Positions 26,301-39,100 of a DNA stretch of 64,000 bases are shown here, piece after piece. How positions within the stretch are numbered: position 1 is the stretch's first letter; each line of letters begins with the position of its first letter. The stretch covers positions 4,736,710 through 4,800,709 of the forward strand of contig NC_018398.1 of the NCBI RefSeq assembly GCF_000208865.1, given 5' to 3'. The position numbers were made by a program, and so were the translations under genes. The notes under the pieces were generated by a model. The model was not told the DNA's origin, did not search any database, and saw only the letters and a program-made list of their open reading frames with translations. The stretch comes from Neospora caninum Liverpool (Eukaryota; Apicomplexa; Conoidasida; Eucoccidiorida; Sarcocystidae).

Positions 26301-28701
26301 AAACGTGAAGGAGCGAGGAAGAGAAAGAGGACAATGGAAAGAGAGACGACCCTGCGAACCACGCAACATGGGAACAGAGAACTGCCCACAGAAAGGTGCC
26401 GTCGTCAAACGCGGGCTGGGTGGGACACGCTGTCGATGAGAGACACGAGAAGGAAGAAACCTGCGGTTTAGTTTCGTCCTCTGTTCGTTTCGGCGCGCCT
26501 CCAACTCCCCCCACTTCCTCCTCCTTCCCTTCGCTTTGTCTGTGCGTCTTCGCCCCTGTCTCTCTCTCGCTCCTCCGCTTTTGCAGGCAGGTAGAAATGA
26601 GACTCAGCAGAGACGCATACGCCTCTGGCTCCACCAGGCAGCACGGCCTGCTGACGACGTGGCGTAGTTCGTCGACGAAGTTCTCTTTCTGTTGCAAGAG
26701 GCGACGAGCAATCCCTCGGCCAATACACGAGAAGGAGGGCGTGGCGTGTGAGGACGGGCCTCTTGCTTCTCTGCATCTCTCGCACGCGTCGGAAAGGTGT
26801 TTCTCTTCGCCACTGATCGCTTTGTCAGACTTGTCGTTCGCTAACGCGATCCGCAGGCTTTCGAAATGGGGGTGCATGCGGTCCTCGTAGGCCCAGTGGA
26901 CGAAGAGAAGCATCATGGCCGCGTGCTCAACAGCTCGGAGCGTGTGGAGAGGATGAAGACGAGGCAGCACCTGCTCTTCCTCGGGGCTTTGGCGCGCTAA
27001 ACGCCAGCTGCCTTCCCCTCTGACTCGTCTCTCGCAACCGGCCCAATCATCCCACGGTCCCACGGCCAATTTGAGCCCCAGAAACGCATCTACTTCTCGC
27101 TCCCAGTCGGCCGCCCACGTCGGGATGTCATCCGCCTCTTCTCCGTCTCGCTTTGCCTCTCCCTCGCGCCAGGCTCCGTATCCGCAGTCCTTCCGGTTCG
27201 GTCCGTGACGCCCTTCACCTTTCGGATCGCGCTCGTTCGCTCTCGGTCTCTCGCTTGGCTCCTGCTGTCTCTCTCTCGAGAGCGCGTCCTGTCTCATCAC
27301 TTCCCTAGCCGCGCCGGTCCAATTCACGCGCGTGAGTCGCGTCTCTGCCTCTTGTCTTCTAGCGTTCTCCCTAGCCCGCTGCTCCTCGTCTGCGTGTGCG
27401 AGAAGAGCAAGAAGGGCGCCAGGTGCGAGCCGAGGAGGCCCCTGAGCGGCCTGCAGGAGAATCGCCCCTAGAGCCCAGGTGTCATCTTTGGCAAACGGAG
27501 GGCTGAGCCGCGCACTCTCCGACCCGAACAGCGCCTGCTGAGGTGTGAGGAAGGGCGGCGAAGGCAAAAGGCGCGTGTGCGGCGCCAAGTATCCCTGGCG
27601 TGATAAGTACGACAGGCCCCAGTCCGATAATCGGACATCTCCACTTGCAGTGAAACGGACGGTCGACGGACACAACCTGCCGTGGGTGAGGCCTTGTTCA
27701 TTCAAAAACACGAGGGCGGACAGGATCTGGGATGCGACGCGACGAAGAAATGCCTCAGGCAGCAGGGGCACCGCTGTCAACAACTGAGAAGGCGACGAAT
27801 AAACAGAAGGACCGGAGGACGGAGCAGACGAAGAAGACGTCTTCGCCTGCTCGCGTTGGTATATGAGATCTGCCAGAGAAAGAGACCAGTACTCCGAGAC
27901 AACAAAGAAGCGATCAGCTTTGCGGAGAATGTGAGTGTAAACGCAAAGGTGGGGATGGCGAAGCTGCTTGAGAAATTGAAACCGCGTGACAACTTGGCGG
28001 TAAGCCGCTTCCTCCTCCTCTCTCCCTTGTACGTTTTGCCCGTCCTCTTTCTCTTGACCAGGGCAGTGGTGTCGTCTGTCCGTCTCCTTTGCCATATCGC
28101 TCTCGCGCTGGCTGCCTGCATCGCCACCAGAGTCGTTCTTCTGAGCTCCCCTGCTCCGCAAAAAGCCGCCTCCGTCGGCGTTCTGTTGGGAGCTGCTTTC
28201 TACAGAGGCAAGCGCAGCAGAAGAGGAATGACAGGAAGAACTGGGAGCAGCTGGGGGCGAGGTAGTCGAGGGAGATGGCCGTCCTTCACCACTTTCCGCG
28301 TTGCCGGGAGGAGCAACATGTTCACCGATGGCGGATTCATGCCTGCCAGACTCGGCCGGTTGATCTGTTCTCTTCTCACGACGGGCAACTGGGTCTCCGT
28401 CTCCAGCATCTTCACGAATGTGTCCTCTTTCACAAATGTGAGACCGCAAAATCGGTCCAGGCAACAGAGCCTCGAGTGGCGTTTCACCGCGTGTACGTAC
28501 ACCTGCAACGGTTCCGCGCTGGATAAAGGACGAAACACAGGAAGATGCCTGCAACAGAGAAGAGGACCAGGGGAGATCAGATGCCACAGAGAAAGTCTGG
28601 AATCCGAGAAGAAATTCGGGCGGAGCTGAACAGAGAGAGGCGAGGTCGTCCCCCGGGGTGTCTCCAGTGTGGTAGCTCTCGCACGCGGGCGGAGGTTCCA
28701 T
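17470..28701 (-). CDS. TBCK: TBCK homologue: pseudokinase-TBC-rhodanese protein
   Basis: Resolved minus-strand exons are 28701-25710 (kinase-like), 25028-23925, 22328-22272, 22229-22132, 21706-21566, 20822-20453, 20096-19103 and 18520-17470. Most junctions agree in phase. One or more exons between 23.9 and 22.3 kb and between 21.5 and 20.8 kb are unresolved; a candidate exon begins at 22925. TBCK blocks in order are RFQFLKQLRHPHLC; VSLEEIFFWWQLRGGD; VDIPPLLRAQ|IWATLLGV across a splice; CFSQLLYFFDPPLAVHLQRIG|LGPDLYALSWLLTLFAHALDL; LWDSLLL; VLDVRPAASFRQVHFINAKN; and VLRGGIDAVL. The kinase domain lacks HRD (HGRL) and DFG (DWG) and shows no glycine loop. The rhodanese loop (VTGSRTDAG) lacks the active Cys. 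Human TBCK is a subunit of the FERRY complex, which links mRNA and early endosomes through Rab5. Long Ser/Arg-rich inserts make this version much larger than human TBCK (about 890 aa). Confidence 0.85.
21491..21518. repeat. (AT)14 microsatellite in a TBCK intron
   Basis: An uninterrupted AT dinucleotide run between the TBCK exons 21706-21566 and 20822-20453. It probably varies in length between strains, as is common for such runs. Confidence 0.95.
21870..21889. repeat. AT microsatellite in a TBCK intron
   Basis: An alternating AT run of 20 bases in the intron between exons 22229-22132 and 21706-21566. Confidence 0.95.
21954..21972. repeat. AT microsatellite in the same TBCK intron
   Basis: A second AT run, 19 bases, about 65 bases from the run at 21870-21889 and in the same intron. 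Confidence 0.95.
23304..23332. repeat. TA microsatellite in a TBCK intron
   Basis: A TA run of 29 bases in the unresolved part below exon 25028-23925 of the TBCK gene, so most likely intronic. Confidence 0.95.
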
Positions 28702-31700
28702 CTTGCCGCTGCCTGGGCTACCGCTCCTCCATCAAGATTTATGGTATCGAAGAACAGAGAGGCAAGGAGCCCTTTTGGGCGGCGCTACAAAATCGGTTAG
28801 ATCTCATCTGGCCTCTGGGATGAAGGCTGCTGGCAGCTACTGTTCCCGGTGAAAAATGCTTTAATCGCGCAAGGGTCGTTGGTTCCTTGTAGAGATAGGA
28901 AATAGGAAGAGGACTGGTCTTTTCGGAAGACCGGCAACTTCCAATTTAGGAAGAAGAAGATGCGGAGGAACAACGACACAAGGTGTGGGACCTCGTGCGA
29001 GAAAGAAGGTAACGTCAGTTGAGTGGTACGGACGGCCGCGTAGGCAGTGGTCTCGAAAGAGGACGATTTTCGGTGCAAGAGTGTGCAGGCAGCACAGGTT
29101 GTCCTTCCCAGTGGACAATATCTTTCGAGTGATGCTGAATTTATGTGACCTCTCAAAGGATATGGATTGCAGAAAACATCCGGAGACATTGACTCGGAAA
29201 GTGAAGCTCTTTCGATTTCTGTTAGGTTTAACCGCAGCACAACAGAAGCAAGGATGCATCTTTCGCAGGCAGACGACCTCCGAAAGTACATCTGCCTAAG
29301 CATATCAAACGTAGGCACGTTTTCTCGTTAGTGCTCGATTGTAAAAGACATAAGATTACACGCGGAAAGGAGAAACGAATGGACGAGGAGTAAGCGAACC
29401 CAAGAGCGTAACGCTGTTTACTAGAGACAACCTGGCAGCTGTGCCCGCCAGAGCCCATGTGCCCGGAGGGGGGAATTCGGCAGCTGCATGCACGATAAAA
29501 CGAGAAAAAAGCAACTCCGGGCTGCTGTCCAGGCGGTAAGCATGCCGTTTTAGTGTTCTGCGTCTGTGGTATTTGTGACACTTTTCTCAGGTGTATCATT
29601 TCGTCTCCTTGTCATATCTCTCTTCACATGTGTGTCTGTCTCAACTGTGGACCATTCAACTCCGTGGGCGCGTATCAGGGGATGTCTTGCTTCTTGCGGG
29701 CTAGTAGCTCTGGCGCACAATAGGAGAAGGCAGTTCTGACGCCGGCGCTCTAGCCTCGACGCAAGGCGGTCCGCGGATGGCGGTGAATTTTTTCCTAATC
29801 TCGGATGGCTTCTGATGCGCTAAAGAATGGAGTACTCCCATTCATTCGACGGATCCAGAGGTGTGCAGGGAATGACAGGGTGCCTTCTGCCCAATGCCGC
29901 CTCGGAGCGGCTAGTTTGCTTGGGGCGTTGTAGCCATATGTGAAAGTAGGAGAACGGGGGGAGGACGTAGGTCTTTCATTGGTGAATCATCCGTGTACCA
30001 CCTCTTTTGGATATCAAGATAGAGCCCCAGCGAATCAACAAGTTTCTGTCGCGAGCACTCGTTTGTATGTTCCACGATACACATCAGAATAGCATAGAAA
30101 AGGCCGGAGCGAGTATCTTGTAGCTGCCCTCATAGACTTCGGGATTCCCGCCATAATAAGCATTTCAGCTGGCTTCTGGTCGTTTTCACAAGCTCAGATG
30201 TTCAATCTGAGCGATATTCTGATGTACCATCTCGTGCGGCCGTTGTCTTGACTTCACTGCACAGCTATATTTCTGTCGAAGAAGATCCTTCACGGACACA
30301 GTTAGTGGAAAGTGTCCTTACTTTTTCTGACGGCAGCACGCTGGACCCACATGAAGACTCCTCAGCGACGTCTACTGATATGTGATGTTCCAGGTCCCAT
30401 TGCCACTCACAAAAACTCGGTGGTCACGCTCAAGAAAGAAGCCCTTGGGTAAGCTGTCAGGGTAGCCGTTTCCGTGTTTTTCCTAAGCTTACTGCAAAGC
30501 TTCTGGATCATACAGGGAAAACCGTTCGTATTATGAGTCCTAGCGTCTTCACGCTGGATTTTGAGACGGTGTAACTAACCCTCCGTAGGTGTGAGTTCCT
30601 TTTCAGTGACTCCTAACTCGTCAGGCGCCTCATAACACGGCTCCGGTACTCAGAGGTGCAACGGGTATGCAGACGGAATTCAAATGAACATTTTCGCCTA
30701 CCCCCTCAGCGTCTCTGCCAGGACGGGAAACCAGGCAATGCCGCAAGAACAGTCGTTCATAGTGCTGGGTTGCAACCGTCTGTGTCGTATGACCTTGGAG
30801 TGACCCCAGAAAGGCATGACGTGAATACCGTGCTGTAGGGTAGGTGCCTCGTCCCGATGCATCCGAGGCTGTCACTCGCCTAACGCAATCTTCGCACCTG
30901 GAAAGTACCATCCGCTATCTGATTGGGGTGTGCTACCGCCTTCTTGCCAGCGACTTTTTGCCATGAGTGTGATCTCGTCATTCTCCAGTATCAGGATCAA
31001 AGTTAATTTTTTCACCCATATGACGTGACCCGTGATCGCTGCGTAGCTTGCGCTGGCGTTCCCATCCGACAGGTATTCGCGCAGTGCGTAATTGTACACA
31101 GTCGTAAACGTACTTCTTTAGTTCACAGTCACCGGGACTCACTTTATGAGTCACCAAAGCGGCAAGGCTCGGTTGGTCGCTCGACAACTGTTTCAGCGAT
31201 CGTACCGCTTTCGCTTCCTTCACATGGGGAGAGTGTTTTATGGAGATGCTCATTATTGCCGATTCCAAGTGTCCGCTCCGAAATTGGGAAGACGGGTGTC
31301 AGGGGTATTTCCACACTTAGTTCGTACAAATGTCAGCGGACGCTGTGCTGCGGAAAATCATGCAATATGCTAGCCTGCCTCTTCATAATAAAATATACTG
31401 TGGGAGGATTTCCATCCCTCTTTCTTCGTAGGGAAGTTAGTGTTCTGAGAGTTGCTCTAGCGTTTTTGTACGTCTTACAACCCGAGAGGTTGCGTTCGTG
31501 GTATCACTGAGTTACGCATTTGCACCAGAATTCTTGAATGAGACTCGGCACTAACACGGTATCCTATCACTAGTGAACCGAGTGGTAGCAACCCGTCATC
31601 CTTAATTGCATCTGCCTGGAAAAAACTGAAAATGGTCGGAAGTCCAGTGGTATGCTGCGAGAGTCTCCGTTAACTCCAAGTTCCGAGGAATGTTGGACGC

Positions 31701-34700
31701 AGGCAGTACTCAAAGGCAGTCTCATGCTCACTGGAGTTAACGGACTCCAGTTTCCAGCTACGCATACTGTGCACCTGCAGCTGGACAGCGTAGAAATCGA
31801 GAAAGCTTTCAACCTTGAAATATCATTTACATGCGACTGGTACTCCACAGGCGGCGCTTGCAAGAAACTGCAACGCATGCTGAGATGCGTAGAAATTATG
31901 ACTACATGTGATGGAGGAAAAGACATTCCGAGGACTGGAACGTTTTGCAGTGCAGCAATCATGCGGTTTCCCGATTTGTGGTGGGTGACGCCTGGCATAT
32001 TCGGTACAAGCCAACAACGGCAGGACTTGAGGTACTGTTCTGCCTCTGCCTTAACATCTGGGGAAAAGTACTCGCCCATCCTTAGTAACAAACCAGAAAC
32101 GAGGCGGTGCTCTCCCTAGCTTGCATAACGAGACTGATACGCAATAGACGAGGTTGAAGCCCCTACGAGTTTCAGCAGATCATAAGGCGCAGAGGGCTTG
32201 TGGCAATCCCACAGGTGACGCCGATATTTCTAACCACTAAGAAACTGTCTCTTGGCGGTACGTCCACCTTCTGTAGTGCGGAAATAATACCTTTGGATCC
32301 ATTCACACAAATGGATGCTTAATGTGTAGGGCCAAAGAATCTGCAAATGGCTCTGCACAGAAATCTTTCAAAATCTACAATTTTCGTCCACCGTCGAAAT
32401 GGCCAGTCAAAAGCAGACCACAATAATAGGAAACATCTATTCGCTACTATATCTCTCCAGTGGAAAGGCGAAGTCCTTCCCCTGGCATCATGAACCGAAA
32501 AAGATGTTCACAAGTGACCTACGTGACTCCCCTGAACTTTCGAACGCGTGCCGGTTGCTGACGCCGGTGAGTCACCCCGCTGCCGACAGGTGGCGGTTTT
32601 TTACGTACCGTTGTTGGGCAAAGAGTACATACTTTCCATAGATATATGCAGCTGACAATTTTCCTGTCTCCACGAATTACCTATTGTGAAAAGAAACGCG
32701 CTTTCGTCTGAAGATAGAACGAGACAACGTGCGCAAGGCAGGTAGCGGGAAAGCAATCGAGATAGAAGAGCACCGGACACGGAAGCTATCCAAAAGTGTG
32801 TCTGGTGCACTCTGAGCTCAGTCTTTGTGGCAACCATGATGCTACCTTGCTTTTCGCTCGACGAGCAGCAACTCCCAGACAGGAGCCAACTCGCGAAAAG
32901 AGTAAGCAACACGCGAGGCAATGCCCTTTCCAAACGGGAACACAATGTGGCTGTTTTTGTATACATGAGTCGTGTTGCGCTCTGGCTGTTTTTATCAGAC
33001 AACAGAGCAGCAAAGTGTGGGTGATTTGGTTGGGTCCAGTGCTGTGTCGGCAGCCGTAGATTGAAGCGTTTTATGCTTCGCGCATGATGGTTTTGAGTCT
33101 GGGGTGGTGTAGGGGTGCAAGGGGTTGTGACAGCGCGTGTACAACACAGGTGGCGGCGTCAAAAGGCACCGAGTTTCCGTTCCTTGCAGCAGTTTTCTAT
33201 CCATTACGTGGTTCGATGTTTCTGGTGTTTGTTTTCTTCTGTTGAGGCCACAGATAAAGTCTCATGCAGACTGCATTCAGCCGGAAACAGCCGCGACTGC
33301 TTGCGCCCAAGCATATACTGTCACACTTCGCTAGGAGCGACAGGTCACAAGCGATACCTGCTGCTTGCCGCCCCCGAGGAGTGGCCAAGCGAGTGCGACA
33401 AGACCAGGTGGTTTGAGCTATTTTCTCCTTTTATTCCTTTTCGTGTTGAAAATGCTGTGCGGCACACAGTGGAAATACGAAGCTCCCGGTAGTGGACGAC
33501 GAGCCTGCCAAACTCCGTGCCTCGACCAGAGTGCTCGGCGTGACAGCCCGCTTATGGTCTTGTTCGAAATGGTTGCTGCCTGTCGGCATCGGAATTCTGT
33601 GTAGTGCGCAGGCGCGCTGTTTGCTGATTTAACGGCGGTGTTGACCCGAACCGTGTATACTGGCTTCAGTTGTCCTGAGAAGAAGAAACTATATTTTCCT
33701 TCTCGAGGCCGTCCAGTGTTTCTTTTGCCGTCGGGCAGCACGTTTTGTTGGTGATGCGCGAGTGTCGCCAGCCGGACACGATCAAGCCGTGTCAGAAAAC
33801 CGGGCAACACTACCCACTGGCCAGCCGTTGCTGCTTGCAAGAAAATTCCTTCCCGCGAGCTTTTCCCTCCTCGTTTTTGTGGGCCCTGTCTGTTTTGTAT
33901 CGCATGTGTGGGTCAGTCAAACTGAAACACAAAATCCTTGTGTGTCTTGCCCAAGCGTTCCTCGTTTTTTCCCTGCGGCGGTTGCTGTGTCGACGCGCTC
34001 ATCTCTCTCGTGTGGCCCCATCTCAACCGCGAGCTTGCCGTCCTATGCAACTGAAGAAACAGGAAGTCTGGAAACGTCTCGGCGTGGCAAACTGCAGCTC
34101 TGGCAAAACCGGCGTCGTTTTCGTTAGCCATGCCAGACAACACAGCAGTTCAGCTCTCCCTCTTGATTCTCTCTGGGAAAAAGGGAGAACGAGCTCCTGT
34201 GTCGCAAAAGACAGGACCACTCGACTGCGAGACTATAGGCAGAGTCATGATGCGAATGTCTTTTAGGTGTGTTTTTGTGTAGCCTTGCCGTGAGAGCAGT
34301 GTTTAATTTTTTTAATGCCGTGTACCGCGGAGGGGCCGATTCCTGTCAGCTTCACTTTTCTGCGAACTTAATGACACCCGTTTTTTGGAACCCCTCACCG
34401 CCGCCTCGTGAAAGAGGGCAGTTAGACCCTGTCGTGTATTCATGATCCGGGGCCGAAAAAGTACTCCAACGCAGTTTTGCGGCTTTTCTCTTTCCAGGAA
34501 AACGCACACTTGCCAGAAGTGCCGCAGCAACTGCGGCCAGTGGGTCCAGCCTTTCCGTAGGCAATCAACCGAGGTGCTAGCCAGGGACTCTGTGTATGCG
34601 AGAATAGTTTTCACAATAAAAATCGTGGGTCTCTCTGCCAGAAACGCGTGGGAAGGCATCCTTTATTGAGGGGAAGAAGGCCTGCTTCTTCACACAAGAC

Positions 34701-36178
34701 TTGGCGTGCTGTTTCATCCAGGTCCTGTTTTGGAGGTGCCGCTGTGCATAAAGCCAGGATACAGGCTCTTTTTTCATCGGCTTCCCAGCAGGTGCGTCTG
34801 TTACAGGTGATAAAAACCTTTGACGCGGGGCCCTTCCTATCTCCACGTTATCTGAAGGCCCCATTTCCGAACCATTGGGGAGGGACTCGGGATTTCGGAG
34901 GGAAAACAGTAACGCGCAAGATGTAGAGCACCTGGATCAGAAAAATGAAGAGGGGGCTCGGGAAGCATTGAAAATCACCAAGGAAAAAAGAGAGGTAGAG
35001 GCACCTTCCAACGGCGAGTCCGGGTGCCAGAGGGATGATCAAACGTTCGTACTGTATGAGGGTGTGCGTGTTCCGTTTTTTGACTTGCAAAACCCAAAGA
35101 GGTTCCCTTTCATAACCACGTAGTCACCACGCCTTCCCCAAATGAGTTTTTCAGAACGTAGCGAAGGCCCCGCGTTCGCTTCGTCGTCCTCTTTATCAGC
35201 TCTTGTTGCATAGTCAGTCCGTATCAGATTTACAGACGGTTTCTGGAAAAAAGCACACTGCCTCTTTCCCGAACCCCGTCCGGTCTGCGCTTTCGGAGTC
35301 TTTCAAACAGAGAATCAGGTGTACATACACCCAGGGATTTCCGGCTTTCAACACGTCCAAGTAGCTCCAAGTTCTCTTTGCAGGTGAAACGACTTGGTGA
35401 AGAATTATGGTATTTCTTTTTTATTTGAGCCCCGAGAAGGTTCCTGTGAAGCAATCGTTTTAGAGGCCCTCCCTGTCTCTTTCAGAGTTTGGAGAGAAGT
35501 TGAGACGAAAATCTCTCGTTTTTGATGGTGCCCTGCATTGCCAAACCTTTCTCCAGTTCATCAGTTGTCGGGAGCTCTGGACGAAACCACGCCTCGTCCA
35601 AGAACTCGAAAAAGGTTTCTACAGTGTTGAGCTCGCCGTTGGTGTCTACCCATTTTGTTTTGTGTCTCTGCAAGCATTCCTCTGCTTGCGGTCGCGATTA
35701 CTCGTCCGCCGATTCTCTCTCCTGCACCGTGCCCAACGCAGTGGCATGGCAACATAACCCCGGGTTCGTGGACCGTGTGAATTTGTTTCCTCTCTCCTTC
35801 CGCTGGTTTGGGTTACCAAGGGATGCTTCCTGAAGGACCCGACCTATAGTGTTTTAGTTCCGATTTGTTTTTGTGCCACGATTGGTTTTGTACCCACACA
35901 CACGCACACACCAGGGATCTTGTTTTTTCAGATCGAGGGTTGATTTCTTTTCTGTGGCCCCCTCCGAACAGAGGAAGGGCACAAATTGTTTTCTTGAGAT
36001 TTCTTTCTGAGGTCCTGAACCCACCGGGGCACGTTCTTGCCTGTGCCTTCTCATCGTCGTCCCTGACGGCCGAGGTGTGCACGTCGCCCTCCGTGTCAGT
36101 CGTGCCTATTTATCCTTTCTCCTGGGCTCCTCGTCTCACCGAACCCAAGCTGGGACCTGCTGGATCTGTCTTCTCACG
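28702..36178. other. Long gene-poor stretch between divergent genes
   Basis: About 7.5 kb separates the start of the TBCK homologue (-) from that of the CCCH gene (+). It should contain both promoters and 5' UTRs. No recognised domain was found. The longest open frames, about 155-173 codons on both strands at 31.57-32.12 kb, overlap each other, so at most one is coding. A 12-base inverted repeat (CCGTTAACTCCA / TGGAGTTAACGG) lies at about 31,669 and 31,733. Base composition in 30-33 kb is visibly more AT-rich than in the neighbouring exons. Confidence 0.5.
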
Positions 36179-39100
36179 ATGGCAGAGAACGGCGGAGCGT
36201 CTGGCGCGTCGCCGTCGACACGCGAAGGCAGTCAGGCGCAGTCGTTCCTGAGCTTTCCTCGACTCTCTTCGTCCACCAAGACTGGCCCCTCGGTGTCGCT
36301 CCGAGACGCCTCTGGCCCGCCGACCCAACCCCCAGATGTGTTTCCGTCTTCGGTCCTCGCGACGCGAGGCGAGAAAAGCGCGCCGACTTTGGCCGCTTCA
36401 AATGGTGTTTTGAGCTACAAAGCTGTGGCTGCTCGAGCTGTGTCCCAGAGAGTTGGTGGATCGAGTGCGGCTACATGCAGTGACAGCGAGAGGGACGCGC
36501 GCAGGGAAAGCGAGCCTTCTCGGCAGTCTCGCGCCTTTGATGGCGACAGCGCAGGCGCAGTGCCGCCTGGAGAACGAAGACAGACCCGCCACGAGAAAAC
36601 CAGCTCGTCGGCCAAGGGCGAGGACCCTCAGGAGAGCACCCAGGACAGCGGCGCCGAGGGCCTCCGGCTGGGAGGGGGGACCAGGAGCGTCGCCCCAGGG
36701 AGCGCGGCCGAAGTCTGCGAGGTCAGCGCGCGGTCGCCGTCGCCTCCGCGCTCGAAGAGAAGCAAGGGCGACCAAAGTGAGAGGGGGTCGGGTACTGGGA
36801 AGGGAGGAGAGAAGAAGGCCAACACGACTGCGAACGGCCACGGGAAGAGGAAACACAAGAAACTCCTCGATCTGCGACTGCCCACGGCGGCCGCGTCCGA
36901 CCTCCCGGTCTTTGAAAGGGAAGGAGAACAAGATGCCCATCTGGCCGTCATGCTCAAACCCGGAAACCGGAAGCGCCGGAGCTGTGTCGACTCTGTCTCC
37001 GGCTGTCTCCTGTTTTGGGGCGCCAGGTGTCCGTCCAAGCTCGGGGCTGGAAGTGGCGGCGCCTGGTGTATCGAGGGAGACAAGTGTTTGGCGTGCCACA
37101 CCGATGCCGAATATTTCGGCCACCCCGCGGTGTACAAGACGGTTCTCTGCACCAATTCGAGGAGCTCGTCGAACCGCTCGTGTTGTTTCTCCTCAGCCAG
37201 TGCCGCGCCTGGCACGAGTCCGCGAAAGCGCCGAAGCGAGGCTCTCCTTGCGTTCTGTGGTCGGGTGCGATGCTGCTGTTGGAAAGCCCACAGTAAGGGC
37301 GAGCAGCGGGCCGAACTTGCAAAGAAATACACCCCGACCAGCATGGGGAAACAGCCCTCGCCTGTAGGCCCCAACGCGCCTCTCTCGACTCTCAGTCACG
37401 ACTCACATCTTAGCTCGAGCGGCGACGGGCAGGGAGGCGTGAGCACGCCGACGCCGGCCAGAGAGCAGGGGCGCACCGAGGCCGCTCTGGGTGGCGGCCT
37501 TGCGAGCGTGCAGAACCGCCGTTCCTCGTTTGGTGTTGACTTGGGCGACACGGTGGGGCTGCGAGGCAGCGCGTGCGGGAAGGAGCCTGGGTCGGCGGCT
37601 CCTCCACACGGCGGCGAGGATGGAGAGGCGTTGCGTCGTCTCTCGGGATCCTCAGCGGCAGGGAACGAGAAGCTGCCGAAGAAGGGCGAGGACCGACGGG
37701 CAGAAGGCCCTCCTGGCGCAGCGACGAACTCGACGCGGAGTTTCGAGAAGGGCCGAGAAGCCGTGAAAAGCCCTGTTGGCGACGTGGCGGGTCCGAATGC
37801 TGTCCTCTTTCCTCGACTTCAGCGTTTGTCTCCGCTGCCGAAGGGATCAAAGGGAGCGCTTCGTGACGCAGAAGGGAAGGCCACATGCGGCGGGAAGGGA
37901 GGGGCCGAGAAGTCCAGCAGCTCCGCCGGCTCGGAGAAAAACCCGCCTGACGTCGAGAAGGAATGCACTTGCTCGTGCCCATCTTTAGGTTCGTGGCGAG
38001 AAAACGGGGCGTGGCGTGGCGCAGGCGCGTGGGGCGGGTCTCTGTCGCAGAAAGCCTCAGACCCATCCGTGCCTCTCACGCCTGGACAGCCAGGAGAGGA
38101 GGGAAAGGGGAAGAGCTGCGCAGTGACGGCTCAGCAGACGGCCGCGACGGGAACGGTTGGAGCGGAAGGCATCGGCCCCGCGAATGTCTTTCTGCCTGAC
38201 GGATCCCTCGACCTCGACCTCTTCAAGGTGTTCCCCTGTCGAAATCGGAATGTTCTCCACGAACGCAAGAGCTGCCCGTTCTACCACAACTACCGAGACA
38301 AACGCAGGTACGCGCAGAAAAAGACGTACACGATTCGATGCGTACCCGACGAGGGGAGCTGAGAGCACGCAGGGAAGGAGAGAAAAGAGTGGGAAACGGC
38401 GAACGGACAGGAGAGACTTCGCCAGACGCTCGCCCTGCAGAGAGAGAGAGAGAGGCGAGGCGAAAGGAGAGCGCACAGGCGGCTGGCGGTGCGAGGACAA
38501 GGCGTGTCTGTTTTTTGCCTTGGCTGTGTTCCGCGATCCTTCTGGCCTGTTCCCATGTGTGTGTGGAAACCGTCTCACTCTCGCGTTTGCTTTCTTCTCT
38601 CACTCTCGCGTTTCCCCAGGGCCCCCGTGACTTACCAGGCGGAGCAGTGCGAGGAACAGTTCGACCTGGACACCACGACGATCCAGTGCAGCAAAGGAGA
38701 CAAGTGAGCAGGCTGCCAGAGCACACGGATATACACCGAGATGAGTATGTAATTCTTTTTGTGTGTGCGTATACGTGTGCCACCAAGAGGACGTTTTTTG
38801 TAGGATTTTGAAGGTAGGGATCCGGAGAAGTGGCCGTGTGCCGCACCGTCATAGAGAGGTTACACGTTGTTTCTCCCCCGCGTAGGCTTGGCTGCCCAGC
38901 ACATGGAAAGACAGTTGTTCGGGCCCTGCGTTCTTCAGCTGCGAGCGATGTCACAACCGCCACGAGTTGCTTTACCACCCAAACATCTACAAGCAACGCT
39001 TCTGTTCGAACTTTTCCAAGAATGAGAAGAACGGGTTGACGGCCTGTGCGCGCGGCGTGTTTTGTGCCTTCGCTCACTCGCGGGCCGAAATCCGGGCCAC

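Noticed and set aside
31652..32119. 155-codon plus-strand open frame with a possible ATG
   Set aside because: The opposite strand is open over the same span and no domain or splice support was found; kept only as a question, not a gene call.
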